Part shown: positions 7,572-17,508 of the stretch, piece by piece
How positions within the stretch are numbered: the first letter of the stretch is position 1
Layout of the letters: each line of letters opens with the position of its first letter
From: DATKEG01 sp035544515
GTDB lineage: Bacteria > Acidobacteriota > Vicinamibacteria > Fen-336
DNA: 53,992 nt
Direction: 5' to 3'
NCBI GenBank assembly: GCA_035544515.1
Contig: DATKEG010000052.1
Coordinates: 1 to 53,992, forward strand
The notes under the pieces: model-generated
Databases searched by the model: none
Told to the model about the DNA's origin: nothing
The model's input: only the letters and a program-made list of their open reading frames with translations
Made by a program: the position numbers and the translations under genes

Positions 7572-7964
7572 ATGGCCAGGCAGAACGTGTCGAGCGGAAC
7601 GCCCTGGGAGCCCCTGGTCGGCTACTCGCGAGCGGTGCGCGTGGGCCGTACCGTCCACGTCTCCGGGACCACGGCCACGGACGAGCAGGGACGGATCGTG
7701 GGCCGCGGTGACGCGCACGCGCAGGCCGTGCAGACCCTGCGCAACATCGAGAGGGCGCTCGTTCGCGCGGGAGCGCGCCTGCAGGACGTGGTGCGCACGC
7801 GCATGTACGTCGTCCGCATCTCGGACTGGGAGGCGGTCGGCCGCGTGCACGGCGAGTTCTTCCGCGACATCCGGCCGGCCACCAGCCTGGTGGCGGTGAG
7901 CGCGCTGGTGGATGTGGACATGCTGATCGAGATCGAGGCGGAGGCGGTGGTGGGCGAGGAGTGA
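7572..7964 (+). CDS. RidA/YjgF/UK114-family protein
   Basis: 130 residues covering the whole Rid fold: VRVGRTVHVSGTT, the central TLRNIERALVRAGARLQDVVRT helix, and the C-terminal LVDVDMLIEIEAEAVV strand. Classic RidA enzymes hydrolyse reactive enamines/imines using an Arg just after the PA dipeptide (PAR...). Here the segment reads RPATSLVAV, with Thr at that place, as in several Rid subfamilies that may lack imine deaminase activity. A good -10 (TAGAGT at 7559-7564) lies 7 bases before the ATG, so the mRNA may be almost leaderless. The stop overlaps the start of the next gene (GTGA), implying an operon with the membrane protein and Usp genes. Confidence 0.88.
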   Translation: MARQNVSSGTPWEPLVGYSRAVRVGRTVHVSGTTATDEQGRIVGRGDAHAQAVQTLRNIERALVRAGARLQDVVRTRMYVVRISDWEAVGRVHGEFFRDIRPATSLVAVSALVDVDMLIEIEAEAVVGEE

Positions 7965-9007
7965 CGGCGGCGGGGGCGGCGCGCCGCGCCGCCTGGCTCC
8001 TGGCCGGCCTGGTGCTCTTCGTCCTCGCGCTGGAGCTCCTGAAGAAGGGCGCGGCCGCCGTGGGGCCGGTGCTGCGCGGCCTGGAGATCACCGGCCTGCC
8101 GGGCGCGCTCGGGTTCGGCTGGGTGATGGCCTGCGTCGTCCTGTCCGGATCGCCCGTGGCCGCGATCGCGCTGGCCCTCCTCGCCGCGCGCGAGCTGAGC
8201 ACCGAGGAGGCGTTCGGTATGATCGGGGGCTCGCGGCTGGGCGCCTCGTTCGTGGTCCTGGTGGTGGGGATCCTCGACGACCTGCGCCACCGCCGCACGG
8301 AGAAGCGCAGCGCCTACATCGGCGTGGCCGCGCTCCTCACCACCGCCGTGGTCTACGTCCCGGCGCTCTTCGTCGGGCTGGCCGCCCTGCGCGCCGGGGC
8401 CTTCGCCGGGCTGCGCCTGGAGGGGCGGGAGCTGGGCTCGATCCTGGCCGGCGTGTACGGCCCGCTGGTCTCGCCGCTCGTACGGCACCTGCCCGCGGCC
8501 GCGCTGTTCCTGGCCGGCATCGCCTGCCTGCTCGTGGGCTTCCGCTTGATCGACCGGGCGCTGCCCGACCTGCAGGGCCGCGAGAGCCCGATGAGCCAGG
8601 CCGGCCGCGTGGCCTATCGGCCCTGGTTCATGTTCGTGGTCGGTCTGGGGGTCACCGCCCTCACCCTCTCCGTGTCGGTGTCCCTCTCGCTGCTCGTCCC
8701 CCTCGCCGCGCGCGGCTACGTGCGGCGCGAGAACGTGGTGCCGTACATCCTGGGCGCCAACATCACCACGTTCATCGACACGCTCTTCGCGGGCGCGCTC
8801 GTGGGACACCCCGACGGCGTGCGCATCGTGGCCGTGCTCATGGCCACGGTGACCGCCCTCTCGCTGCCGCTCGTCTTCCTCTTCCCCTACTCCTTCGAGC
8901 GGCTGGTGGACCACGCCGCGCGCGCGGCCACGGGCAGCGGGCGCGCGGTGCTCGTCTTCGTGGCCGGCCTCTTCCTGGTCCCGCTCCTGCTGATGGCGCT
9001 CTCATGA
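7961..9007 (+). CDS. Polytopic membrane protein, Na+/phosphate-symporter-like (PNaS family, distant)
   Basis: A 348-residue protein with about eight to nine hydrophobic helices. Two duplicated halves are suggested by the small-residue loops GSPVAAIALALL and IGGSRLGAS in the first half and LGANITTFIDTLFAG in the second. The latter resembles the GANIGTT element of type II Na/Pi cotransporters, but the QSSSA motif is not obvious, so the substrate is uncertain. The start is a GTG overlapping the RidA stop. Its own stop overlaps the ATG of the Usp gene (ATGA), a tightly coupled trio. An alternative reading is a related but unassigned permease. Confidence 0.62.
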   Translation: MTAAGAARRAAWLLAGLVLFVLALELLKKGAAAVGPVLRGLEITGLPGALGFGWVMACVVLSGSPVAAIALALLAARELSTEEAFGMIGGSRLGASFVVLVVGILDDLRHRRTEKRSAYIGVAALLTTAVVYVPALFVGLAALRAGAFAGLRLEGRELGSILAGVYGPLVSPLVRHLPAAALFLAGIACLLVGFRLIDRALPDLQGRESPMSQAGRVAYRPWFMFVVGLGVTALTLSVSVSLSLLVPLAARGYVRRENVVPYILGANITTFIDTLFAGALVGHPDGVRIVAVLMATVTALSLPLVFLFPYSFERLVDHAARAATGSGRAVLVFVAGLFLVPLLLMALS

Positions 9008-9843
9008 CGACGGGCCCCTTCGACTGCCTCGTCTACGTCGACGCCTCGCTCCGCGGCGACTGGGCGTTGTCCCTGGCCGCCCTCCTGCCCGCGCGGGAGG
9101 AGCGGACCTTCCACCTGCTCGCCACCGAGCGGGACGCCGCCGCGCGGCCCGACCTGCTCGAGAGCGCCGCGCTCCGTCTGGCCGGCGCGCGCGCGGTGCG
9201 GCGCGTGGTGCGGCCCGGTCCGCCGCGGCGGGCGGTGGTGGCCGAGGCCGAGGAGGGCTCGTACGGCCTGGTCATCGTCCCCCCGGCCGGCCGGAACGCC
9301 CTGCAGAGGATGCTCAAGGGCTCGCGGGTGGCCTCGGTCGTGCGCGGCGTGCACGCGCCCGTGCTCGTGGCGCGGCGGCCGCCGTCGCGGCTCGACCGCG
9401 TCCTGGCCGCGGTGTCCGGCGGGGACGCGAGCGAAGCCGTGGTGGCCGCCGCCGCCGAGCTGGCTTCCGGCTTGGAAGGGCACGTGGATTACCTGCACGT
9501 CGCCTCGGAGGTGGCCCTGCCCTTCGCGCCCCACGACGGGCGACCCCACGCGCCGGACGAGGACGTGGCCGGCGCGCCCCCGGACGCCCTGCATTCGGCG
9601 CAGGCCGCGCTCGCGCGGGCGGGACACACGGGGGCGCTCGTGGTGCGCGAGGGCCTGGTGGTGGACGAGGTGCTCGATGCGTTCGAAGCCGGCGCGTACG
9701 ACCTGCTGGTGGTGGGCGCGTCGTCCCAGGTCGAGCACCCGCGGCTGGGCGGCGAGAACGTGACGCAGCGCATCGTGCTGGGCTGTCCCGGCTCGGTCCT
9801 GGTCGTCCACGCGTCGCGCCGGCTCGCCGGCCCGGCGGCGTGA
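9004..9843 (+). CDS. Tandem universal stress protein (two UspA domains)
   Basis: 279 residues in two Usp-like halves (about 5-125 and 130-272). Each half ends with the family's VLV(A/V)-type strand: APVLVARRP in the first half and GSVLVVHAS in the second. The ATP-loop pattern G-x2-G-x9-G(S/T) is degenerate in both halves, so nucleotide binding is doubtful. The gene is translationally coupled (ATGA) to the preceding membrane protein. By analogy with Usp domains attached to transporters, a regulatory partnership with that permease is a reasonable inference. Cytoplasmic, no signal peptide. Confidence 0.82.
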   Translation: MTTGPFDCLVYVDASLRGDWALSLAALLPAREERTFHLLATERDAAARPDLLESAALRLAGARAVRRVVRPGPPRRAVVAEAEEGSYGLVIVPPAGRNALQRMLKGSRVASVVRGVHAPVLVARRPPSRLDRVLAAVSGGDASEAVVAAAAELASGLEGHVDYLHVASEVALPFAPHDGRPHAPDEDVAGAPPDALHSAQAALARAGHTGALVVREGLVVDEVLDAFEAGAYDLLVVGASSQVEHPRLGGENVTQRIVLGCPGSVLVVHASRRLAGPAA

Positions 9844-9916
9844 CGCGCCCGTTGACCGCGCGCGGCGCGCCGACCTACACTCGGGCTTCACCCACGAGCG
9901 GGTCAAGGAGGCGGGC

Positions 9917-10777
9917 ATGACGACGCGGCGGGGATTCCTGCGGGCGATGGCGGGCGGGACCGGTCTGGTGGCGCTGGGCGCGCGGGCACGCGGGGCCACC
10001 CGACCCATACCCTACGGGCTGCAGCTCTACAGCCTGCGGCACCAGCTCGAGAAGGACGTACCCGGCACGTTGGCCAAGGTGAAGGCCATGGGCTTCGACG
10101 ACGTCGAGACCGCCGGAACCTACGGCATGTCCGTCGCGGACTTCGCCGCCGCCCTGCGGAAGGCCGGACTCCAGGCGCGGAGCGGCCATTTCCCCTTCGA
10201 GCGCTTCCGCGACGACGCCGCCGGCGTGGTGCGCGACGCGAAGACGCTCGGCGCCGGCTTCGTGGCCTGCGCCTGGATCCCGCACGAGGGCGCCTTCTCG
10301 CGCGAGCACGTCCAGAAGGCCGCGGACGTGTTCAACGCCGCGGCCCCGGTAGCGAAGGCGGAGGGCCTGCGCTTCGCGTATCACCTGCACGGCTACGAGT
10401 TCCGTCCCTCGCCGGAAGGCACGCTCTTCGACACCCTGGTCGCCCAGACCGCCAAGGAGGGCGTGAACTTCGAGGTGGACGTCCTGTGGGCGAAGGCGGG
10501 AGGAGCCGACCCGGCCCGGCTGATCGAGAAGCTCGCGGGCCGGGTGCCGCTCACCCACCTCAAGGACATGAAGAAGGGCACGGCCTATACGCCGCCGGTG
10601 GCGTCGCTCCCGGACGACACGAACGTCGTCCTCGGTACGGGCACCCTCGACTTCCCGGCCATCCTGAAGGCATCGGAGAAGGCGGGGGTCGAGATCCACA
10701 TCCTCGAAGACGAGCACCCGGACTCGCTCGCCCAGCTTCCGCACAGCCTGGCCTATCTGCGCAAGCTCGCGGGCTGA
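9917..10777 (+). CDS. Tat-exported sugar phosphate isomerase/epimerase-like TIM-barrel protein
   Basis: 286 residues. A twin-arginine signal (TTRRGFLRAMAGG) and an Ala-rich stretch ending in ARGAT direct it to the periplasm. The rest is an AP-endonuclease-2/xylose-isomerase-type barrel (PF01261): IPYGLQLYSLRHQL, GFDDVETAGTYG, and the metal-site-like E and H residues in LRFAYHLHGYEF, NFEVDVLWAKAGG, LTHLKDMKKG and HILEDEHPD. Many such exported proteins occur in sugar-degrading soil bacteria and their substrates are largely unknown. The start is well supported by AAGGAGG 6 bases upstream of the ATG. A -10-like TACACT lies about 40 bases further up. Confidence 0.87.
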   Translation: MTTRRGFLRAMAGGTGLVALGARARGATRPIPYGLQLYSLRHQLEKDVPGTLAKVKAMGFDDVETAGTYGMSVADFAAALRKAGLQARSGHFPFERFRDDAAGVVRDAKTLGAGFVACAWIPHEGAFSREHVQKAADVFNAAAPVAKAEGLRFAYHLHGYEFRPSPEGTLFDTLVAQTAKEGVNFEVDVLWAKAGGADPARLIEKLAGRVPLTHLKDMKKGTAYTPPVASLPDDTNVVLGTGTLDFPAILKASEKAGVEIHILEDEHPDSLAQLPHSLAYLRKLAG

Positions 10778-10798
10778 CCGGCCACCGCGCCGGCGTTC

Positions 10799-11485
10799 AT
10801 GGTCACGCGGCTGTTCCTGGTGCGGCACGGCGCGACGTCCCACAGCGCCGAAGACCGCTTCGCGGGCTCCAGCGAAGTGGACCTCTCGGAGGAGGGACGG
10901 TCGCAGGCCGAGCGCCTGGCCCGACGACTGGCCGACGACCGCGTGCGCGCCGTCTATGCGAGCCCGCTCCGGCGCACGCTCGACACCGCCTCCATCCTGG
11001 CCGGGCCGCACGCGCTGGAGCCGATCGGGCGCGACGGCCTGCGCGAGATCGGCCATGGGCGGTGGGAGGGACTGCGCCGCGCGGAGGTCGAGCAGCGCTT
11101 CCCCACGGAGTACGCGGCCTGGGAGGAGGACCCCTTCACCTTCGCGCCCGAGGGTGGCGAAAGCGGCCTCCTGCTCATGGCGCGCGCCCTGCCCGTCATC
11201 CGCGAGATCGTGCTCGCGCACGAGGGCCAGAACGTGATCGTGGTCTCGCACAAGGCGACGCTGCGCCTGGTCATCAGCAGCCTGCTCGGGTTCGACGCGC
11301 GCGGCTACCGGGACCGGCTCGACCAGTCGCCGGCCTGCCTCAACGTGGTCGACTTCAAGGACCCCGTGCGCGCGCGGCTCATGCTCTTCAACGACGTCTC
11401 GCACTATGCCGACCACCCCGGGCGCCCGCGCTCGCACCTGTCGAAGTGGTGGGACCCGGGGGAGGGGAAAGCGCCCGTCAGTTGA
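10799..11485 (+). CDS. Histidine phosphatase family protein (phosphoglycerate-mutase-like)
   Basis: 228 residues. The catalytic phospho-His is in LVRHGATS (His about residue 10). The second Arg (SPLRRTLDTA), the general acid Glu (REIGHGRWEG) and the distal His (VVSHKATLR) complete the active site of branch-1 histidine phosphatases. The size and GHGRWEG motif resemble CobC/PhoE/GpmB-type broad phosphatases rather than cofactor-dependent glycolytic mutase, so I do not assign a substrate. The C-terminal RPRSHLSKWWDPG tail is an extra of about 30 residues. It starts at the ATG at 10799, 21 bases after the isomerase-like gene, possibly in one transcript. Confidence 0.88.
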   Translation: MVTRLFLVRHGATSHSAEDRFAGSSEVDLSEEGRSQAERLARRLADDRVRAVYASPLRRTLDTASILAGPHALEPIGRDGLREIGHGRWEGLRRAEVEQRFPTEYAAWEEDPFTFAPEGGESGLLLMARALPVIREIVLAHEGQNVIVVSHKATLRLVISSLLGFDARGYRDRLDQSPACLNVVDFKDPVRARLMLFNDVSHYADHPGRPRSHLSKWWDPGEGKAPVS

Positions 11486-11616
11486 CCGGCTTGACCGCGC
11501 GCAGCGGCTCGAGCGGAGCCGGAGGCGCGGGTCCGACGCGGCCGTATCCGTGCGAGGGCGCCTCCCACGAAAACGTGCGGCCGCGGGGGAGAAGCGCTCC
11601 GCTAGAATGGGCGCGC

Positions 11617-12273
11617 ATGGCCGAACGGACCGGCGTACTCGTCGAGGCCCAGGCGGGACCCGGCGTCCTGCACCAGCTCACGGGCGTGATCGCGCGGCAC
11701 CGGGGCGACATCTCCTCGGTGGAGATCCTGGAGAACCGGCAGGCGGGGAGCCGCCTCTACCTGGAGATCGACCTGCCCGGAGCCTCCGCCCCCCTCATCG
11801 ACGACCTGCGCGCGTTGCCCGTGGTGCGGACCGTGGACGTCGTCAACACCTTCCAGGCCATCTACGGCAAGCGCATCATCATCAGGGGCGGCGGCGCCCA
11901 GGTGGGACAGGTGGCCATCGGCGCCATCTCCGAGGCCGACCGCCACAACATCCGCGGCGAGCGCATCTCGGTGGACACCATCCCCCTGGTGGGCGAGCGG
12001 CCGCTGGCCGACGCCGTGCGCGCCTGCGCCCGCCTGCCGCGCGCGCGCGTGCTCGTCCTGGCCGGCGCGCTGATGGGTGGCGACATCGAGAAGGCCGTGC
12101 GCGAGGTCCGCGCGCAGGGGCTCATCGTGATCAGCCTGAACATGGCCGGCAGCGTGCCGGAGGCCGCCGACCTGGTGGTGAGCGACCCCGTGCAGGCCGG
12201 CGTGATGGCGGTGATGGCGGTGGCGGAGACCGCCGCCTTCAACCTCGAGCGCCTGAACCGGCGGACCTTCTGA
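11617..12273 (+). CDS. ACT domain protein with DUF5612 domain (archaeal-type)
   Basis: 218 residues. Residues ~5-80 form an ACT domain (GVLVEAQAGPGVLHQLTGVI...), usually an amino-acid-binding module. The remaining ~130 residues match what I know as DUF5612: YGKRIIIRGGGAQVGQVAIG, SEADRHNIRGERISVDTIPL, a Rossmann-like LVLAGALMGGDIEKAV and SVPEAADLVVSDPVQAG. The very high conservation of the SEADRHNIRGE block implies an active or ligand site, but no function is established to my knowledge. A -10-like TAGAAT (11603-11608) ends only 8 bases before the ATG, so the mRNA may be leaderless. It is convergent with leuD, whose stop lies 1 base beyond. A role in amino-acid-responsive control is inferred from the ACT domain and neighbours only. 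Confidence 0.85.
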   Translation: MAERTGVLVEAQAGPGVLHQLTGVIARHRGDISSVEILENRQAGSRLYLEIDLPGASAPLIDDLRALPVVRTVDVVNTFQAIYGKRIIIRGGGAQVGQVAIGAISEADRHNIRGERISVDTIPLVGERPLADAVRACARLPRARVLVLAGALMGGDIEKAVREVRAQGLIVISLNMAGSVPEAADLVVSDPVQAGVMAVMAVAETAAFNLERLNRRTF

Positions 12274-12274
12274 C

Positions 12275-12847
12275 CTAACCCGCCTCGAAGCGCGCGATGG
12301 CGTCGGCCTGCTCCAGCAGGAACGCCAGCTCGTCGACACCGTTGAGCAGACAGAAGCGCGCGAAGGGCTCGACCTCGAACTCCGCTCGCGTGCCGTCGGG
12401 GAGCGTGAGCGACCTGGCCTCGAGGTCCACGGTCACGGGCGCGCCCGGCCGCTCGAGCAGCCCTCGGTGCACGGCGGGCTCCACCACCACGGGCAGCAGC
12501 CCGTTCTTGAGGGCGTTGTTGCGGAAGATGTCCGCGATCGACGTGCTGATCACCGCGCGGAAGCCCGCGTCGACGAGGGCCCACGGCGCGTGCTCCCGCG
12601 ACGACCCGCACCCGAAGTTGTCGCCGGCCACGAGCACCTCGGCGCCGGCCGCCTCGGGGCGGTTCAGCACGAACTCCGCCCTCGGCCGGCCCTGCGCATC
12701 GTAGCGCCAGTCGGCGAAGAGCGCCTGGCCGAGACCGGACCGGCTCGTCCCCTTGAGGTAGCGCGCGGGGATGATCTGGTCGGTGTCGACGTTGTCCACG
12801 GGCAGGACGACGGTGGGGGAGGTGAAGGCCCGGAGCTTCGCGGTCAT
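12275..12847 (-). CDS. leuD: 3-isopropylmalate/(R)-2-methylmalate dehydratase small subunit
   Basis: 190 residues, the swivelling small subunit of the aconitase-type isomerase. VDNVDTDQIIPARYLKG (near the N-terminus), GDNFGCGSSREHAPWAL and the C-terminal NGVDELAFLLE are characteristic; the length is that of bacterial LeuD (~190-200 aa). It pairs with LeuC to convert 2- to 3-isopropylmalate, and in organisms with CimA also citramalate to methylmalate. The start ATG overlaps the leuC stop by 4 bases (TCAT on the plus strand), so the two are translated in coupled fashion. It is the last gene of the thrC-cimA-leuC-leuD unit. Confidence 0.95.
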   Translation of the reverse strand: MTAKLRAFTSPTVVLPVDNVDTDQIIPARYLKGTSRSGLGQALFADWRYDAQGRPRAEFVLNRPEAAGAEVLVAGDNFGCGSSREHAPWALVDAGFRAVISTSIADIFRNNALKNGLLPVVVEPAVHRGLLERPGAPVTVDLEARSLTLPDGTRAEFEVEPFARFCLLNGVDELAFLLEQADAIARFEAG

Positions 12848-14264
12848 AGGCCCAGCACCTCCCGCGCGTCGGCGATGCGGCCGCTCAGCGCGGTGGCGGC
12901 GGCGGTGAGGGGGCTGGCCAGGAACGTGCGGCCGCCCGCCCCCTGGCGTCCCTCGAAGTTGCGGTTGGACGTGCTCACCGCGTATTGGCCCGGCTCGAGC
13001 TGGTCGCCGTTCATGGCGATGCACATCGAGCAGCCGGCCTCGCGCCAGTCGGCGCCAGCCTCGCGGAACACGCGGTCGAGGCCCTCGGCCTCGGCCGCCT
13101 TCTTGACTTGATGCGAGCCGGGCACCACGAGCACGCGCAGGCCCGCCGCCACCTTCCGCCCGCGCAGCACGCGGGCCGCCTCGCGCAGGTCGCTCAGGCG
13201 CGAGTTGGTGCAGCTGCCGATGAAGACCACGTCCACGGGATGGCCGAGGAGCGGCTCCCCGGCGGTGAGGCCCATGTACCGGAGGGCCTTCTCCAGCGAG
13301 GGCTGCCCGGCGGGATCGGGCACGCACGCGGTCACCGGCACGCCCATGCCCGGGTTGGTGCCGTACGTGATCATGGGCTCCATGCGGCCGGCGTCGAACG
13401 TCTCCACGCGGTCGAAGCGCGCGCCGTCGTCCGTGGGCAGCGCGCGCCAGCGCCGGAGCGCCGCGTCCCAGAGGGCGCCTCGCGGCGCGTGCGGCCGGCC
13501 GGCCAGGTAGGTGAACGTGGTCTCGTCGGGCGCGACCATGCCCGCGCGCGCGCCCGCCTCGATGGACATGTTGCAGACGGTCATGCGCTCTTCCATGCTC
13601 AGCGCGCGCACGGCCTCCCCGCGGTACTCCACGGCGTGGCCGGTGGCCCCGCCCACGCCGAGCCGCGCGATGACGGCCAGGATGAGGTCCTTGGCCGTGA
13701 CCCCCGGCCCCAGCCGCCCGCTCACCTCCACGGCCAGCGTCTTCGGCGGCCGCTGCAGCAGGCACTGCGTGGCCAGCACGTGGGCGACCTCGCTCGTCCC
13801 GATGCCGAAGGCCAGGGCGCCGAAGGCCCCGTGCGTGGCGGTGTGGCTGTCGCCGCAGACGATGGTCAGGCCGGGCTGGGTGAGGCCCAGCTCGGGGCCG
13901 ATCACGTGCACGATGCCCTGGCGCTCGGAGCCGAGCGGGTAGAGGGTGACGCCGAACTCGTGGCAGGCCGCCTCGAGCGCCGCGATCTGCGCCGCCGCCT
14001 GCGCGTCGGTGACGGGGATGCGGCCGTCGGGTCCGCGCGGCGTGGTGGGCGTCGAATGGTCCATGGTGGCCACCGTGCGCTCGGGGCGCCGCACGCGCAG
14101 GCCGCGCTCGCGCAGCAGGGCGAAGGCCTGCGGCGAGGTGACCTCGTGGACGAGGTGCAGGTCCACGTAGAGGACGGCGGGCGTGTCGGCGGTGGCCGGA
14201 CGCACCTCGTGCGCGTCCCAGAGCTTCTGGAAGAGGGTGCGCGGCCGCGGAGAAGCGGGCGCGG

Positions 14265-14268
<4 letters not shown>
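12844..14268 (-). CDS. leuC: 3-isopropylmalate/(R)-2-methylmalate dehydratase large subunit
   Basis: 474 residues, within the range of bacterial LeuC. The N-terminal KLWDAHEV, the substrate region VATMDHSTPTT, GDSHTATHGAFGALAFGIGTSEV and the cluster-binding FIGSCTNSRL plus GCSMCIAMNGD segments (Cys ligands of the [4Fe-4S] cluster) are all present. It forms the heterodimer with LeuD. Placement directly after cimA (4-base overlap, ATGA type) suggests that this pair serves the citramalate route to 2-oxobutyrate as well as leucine. The start is the ATG at 14268; the long open frame further upstream is only the antisense-side shadow of cimA. Confidence 0.96.
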
Positions 14269-15866
<1,598 letters not shown>

Positions 15867-15880
15867 CGGGACCTCCTTCA

Positions 15881-16024
15881 TCTCAGGGGGACCGCTCGGG
15901 CCGCCGTCCAACTGCGGCTCCGATGGCCCTCGCACTCCCCCCGAATCGCCTCCGTCATCTCAGGGGGGATCGCTCGGGCCGCCGTCAAGCTCACAGCGAT
16001 GGCCCTCGCGCTCCCCCCTGAACC
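15881..16024 (-). repeat. Two tandem copies of a ~64-base imperfect palindrome (REP-like)
   Basis: Copies at about 15881-15942 and 15958-16022 share long identical blocks (TCTCAGGGGG, CGCTCGGGCCGCCGTC, GATGGCCCTCGC, CTCCCCCC), spaced 77 bases. Within each copy the ends are near inverted repeats (TCAGGGGGGA...TCCCCCCTGA in the second), so each can fold into a long imperfect hairpin. They fill most of the 198 bases between thrC and cimA and would be transcribed if these genes form one unit. Confidence 0.7.
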
Positions 16025-16064
16025 CCCCTCGTCGGCGCCGCCGCGCTGCGCGCGTCGCCGCCTC

Positions 16065-17318
16065 CTAACCGCGCGCGGCGGTGGCCGCGCCCGCCCGCTC
16101 CGCCCAGAACGTCTCGAACTCCGCCAGCCGTCCGTCGATCACCGCCGCGAAAGGCACGCCCGCCAGCGCTTCCGTGGTCTTCAGGCCGTGGCCGGTGATG
16201 AGGAGCACCACCGGCCGGCCATCGGCGAAGGCGCCGGCCTCCGCCAGGCGGCGCGCCGCCGCCACCACCGTGCCCCCGGCCGTCTCGGTGAACAGTCCCT
16301 CCGACTCCGCGAGGAGACGGATGCCGGCGAGCACCTCTTCGTCGCCGGGATCCTCCGCGCGGCCCCCGGTCCGGCGGATGACGGCGAGCGCGGAAGGCCC
16401 GTCGGCCGGGTCGCCGATGGCGAGGCTGCGCACGATCGTGCGCGGCTTGACCGGCCGCACCTGCTCCAGCTTCTGTTTCCAGGCGCCGGCGATGGGCGCG
16501 CAGCCGGCGGGCTGCGCGCCGTGCAGGGAGAAGGGCGCGTCCTCCACCAGGCCGAGGGCCACGAGCTGCTTGAACGCCTTCTCCACCTTGCCGATCAGGC
16601 TCCCGCCGGCCATGGGCGAGACGACGTGGCCGGGCAGCGTCCAGCCGCGCTGCTCGGCCAGCTCGAAGCCCACCGTCTTGGAGCCTTCCCCGTAGTACGC
16701 GCGCAGGTTGACGTTGACCATGCCCCAGCGGTGCCGTTCCGCGATCTCGGCGCAGAGACGGTTCACGCGGTCGTAGTTGCCGCGCACCCCGACCAGCGTC
16801 GCCCCGTACGCGGCCGTGGCGGTCAGCTTCGCCGCCTCGAGGTCTTCGGGGACGAGCACCACGGCCTGGAGACCCGCCGCGGCCGCGCCCGCCGCGACCG
16901 CGTTGGCCAGGTTGCCCGTGGAGGCGCAGCCCACCGTGTCCATCCCGAACTCCTTCGCCTTCGTCAACGCCACCGCCACCACCCGGTCCTTGAACGAAAG
17001 CGAGGGGTGGCACGCCGCGTCGTATTTGACCCAGAGGTCGGCGATCCCGAGGCGGCGGCCCAGCCGGGCCACGGGCAGGAGGGGAGTGAACCCGGTGCCC
17101 CGGCCCACCGTCGGCTCGCCGTCGATGGGCAACAGCTCCCGGTAGCGCCAGAGGTCGCGTGGCCTCTCCGCGAGGGCCGCGGGCGTGAACGTGCGGCGGG
17201 CCCGGTCGAGGTCGTAGACGGGCTCGAGGGCGCCCCAGCACTCGGAGCAGACCGCCACCGGATCGAGTGGGACCTCCCGGCCGCAATCCCGACATTTCAG
17301 CGCCAGCACACCGCTCAT
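16065..17318 (-). CDS. thrC: Threonine synthase
   Basis: 417 residues, PLP-dependent conversion of O-phosphohomoserine to threonine. The N-terminus has a zinc-ribbon-like C9-x2-C12...C24-x2-C27, seen in many archaeal and bacterial short-type threonine synthases. The PLP lysine is K110 in SLSFKDR. The glycine-rich phosphate loop is provided by SPMAGGSLIGK and the GCASTGNLANAV segment contacts cofactor and substrate. The gene starts at the ATG at 17318 behind a leader-peptide attenuator and is followed by cimA-leuC-leuD on the same strand. The unit thus makes both sources of the isoleucine precursor: threonine and citramalate. The fold is shared with cysteate synthase, but the context favours ThrC. 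Confidence 0.92.
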   Translation of the reverse strand: MSGVLALKCRDCGREVPLDPVAVCSECWGALEPVYDLDRARRTFTPAALAERPRDLWRYRELLPIDGEPTVGRGTGFTPLLPVARLGRRLGIADLWVKYDAACHPSLSFKDRVVAVALTKAKEFGMDTVGCASTGNLANAVAAGAAAAGLQAVVLVPEDLEAAKLTATAAYGATLVGVRGNYDRVNRLCAEIAERHRWGMVNVNLRAYYGEGSKTVGFELAEQRGWTLPGHVVSPMAGGSLIGKVEKAFKQLVALGLVEDAPFSLHGAQPAGCAPIAGAWKQKLEQVRPVKPRTIVRSLAIGDPADGPSALAVIRRTGGRAEDPGDEEVLAGIRLLAESEGLFTETAGGTVVAAARRLAEAGAFADGRPVVLLITGHGLKTTEALAGVPFAAVIDGRLAEFETFWAERAGAATAARG

Positions 17319-17332
17319 GCCGTCTCCCCCAG

Positions 17333-17366
17333 AAACAACAAAGCCCCCGGCGTTTCCGCCGGAGGC
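17333..17366 (-). terminator. Attenuator terminator of the thrC leader
   Basis: On the minus strand a 10-base-pair stem (GCCTCCGGCG/CGCCGGGGGC, one G-U pair) closes a GAAA loop and is followed by TTTGTTGTTT, 15 bases before the thrC start. The left arm (GGCCTCCGGCG with one more base) can instead pair with CGCCGGGGGCC at 17414-17404 inside the leader ORF, which would prevent terminator formation. Confidence 0.8.
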
Positions 17367-17390
17367 CTCGTCTGCGCGCGCGCCTTTCGG

Positions 17391-17432
17391 CTAGGCGGGC
17401 AGGGGCCCCCGGCGGATGCTAATCAGTTGCAT
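17391..17432 (-). CDS. Leader peptide of the thrC-cimA-leuCD attenuator
   Basis: A 13-codon ORF reading MQLISIRRGPLPA and stop, 72 bases before thrC. It contains Leu and two Ile codons (CTG ATT AGC ATC) directly upstream of the antiterminator strand. ATT is unusual in this GC-rich DNA, where ATC dominates. In-frame ATGs at 17492 and 17501 could lengthen it, but the second lies at or before the expected transcription start. No convincing Shine-Dalgarno is seen, which is the weak point. Isoleucine is the end product of the downstream genes, so stalling at Ile codons would make sense as the sensing step. Confidence 0.6.
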   Translation of the reverse strand: MQLISIRRGPLPA

Positions 17433-17508
17433 CGCCGGGAGGCCCGAAGACGGACAGCGCCCGCTCACGGTCGCGGCCGGACGGGACGGCATCCGTTGCA
17501 TGGCCGGG

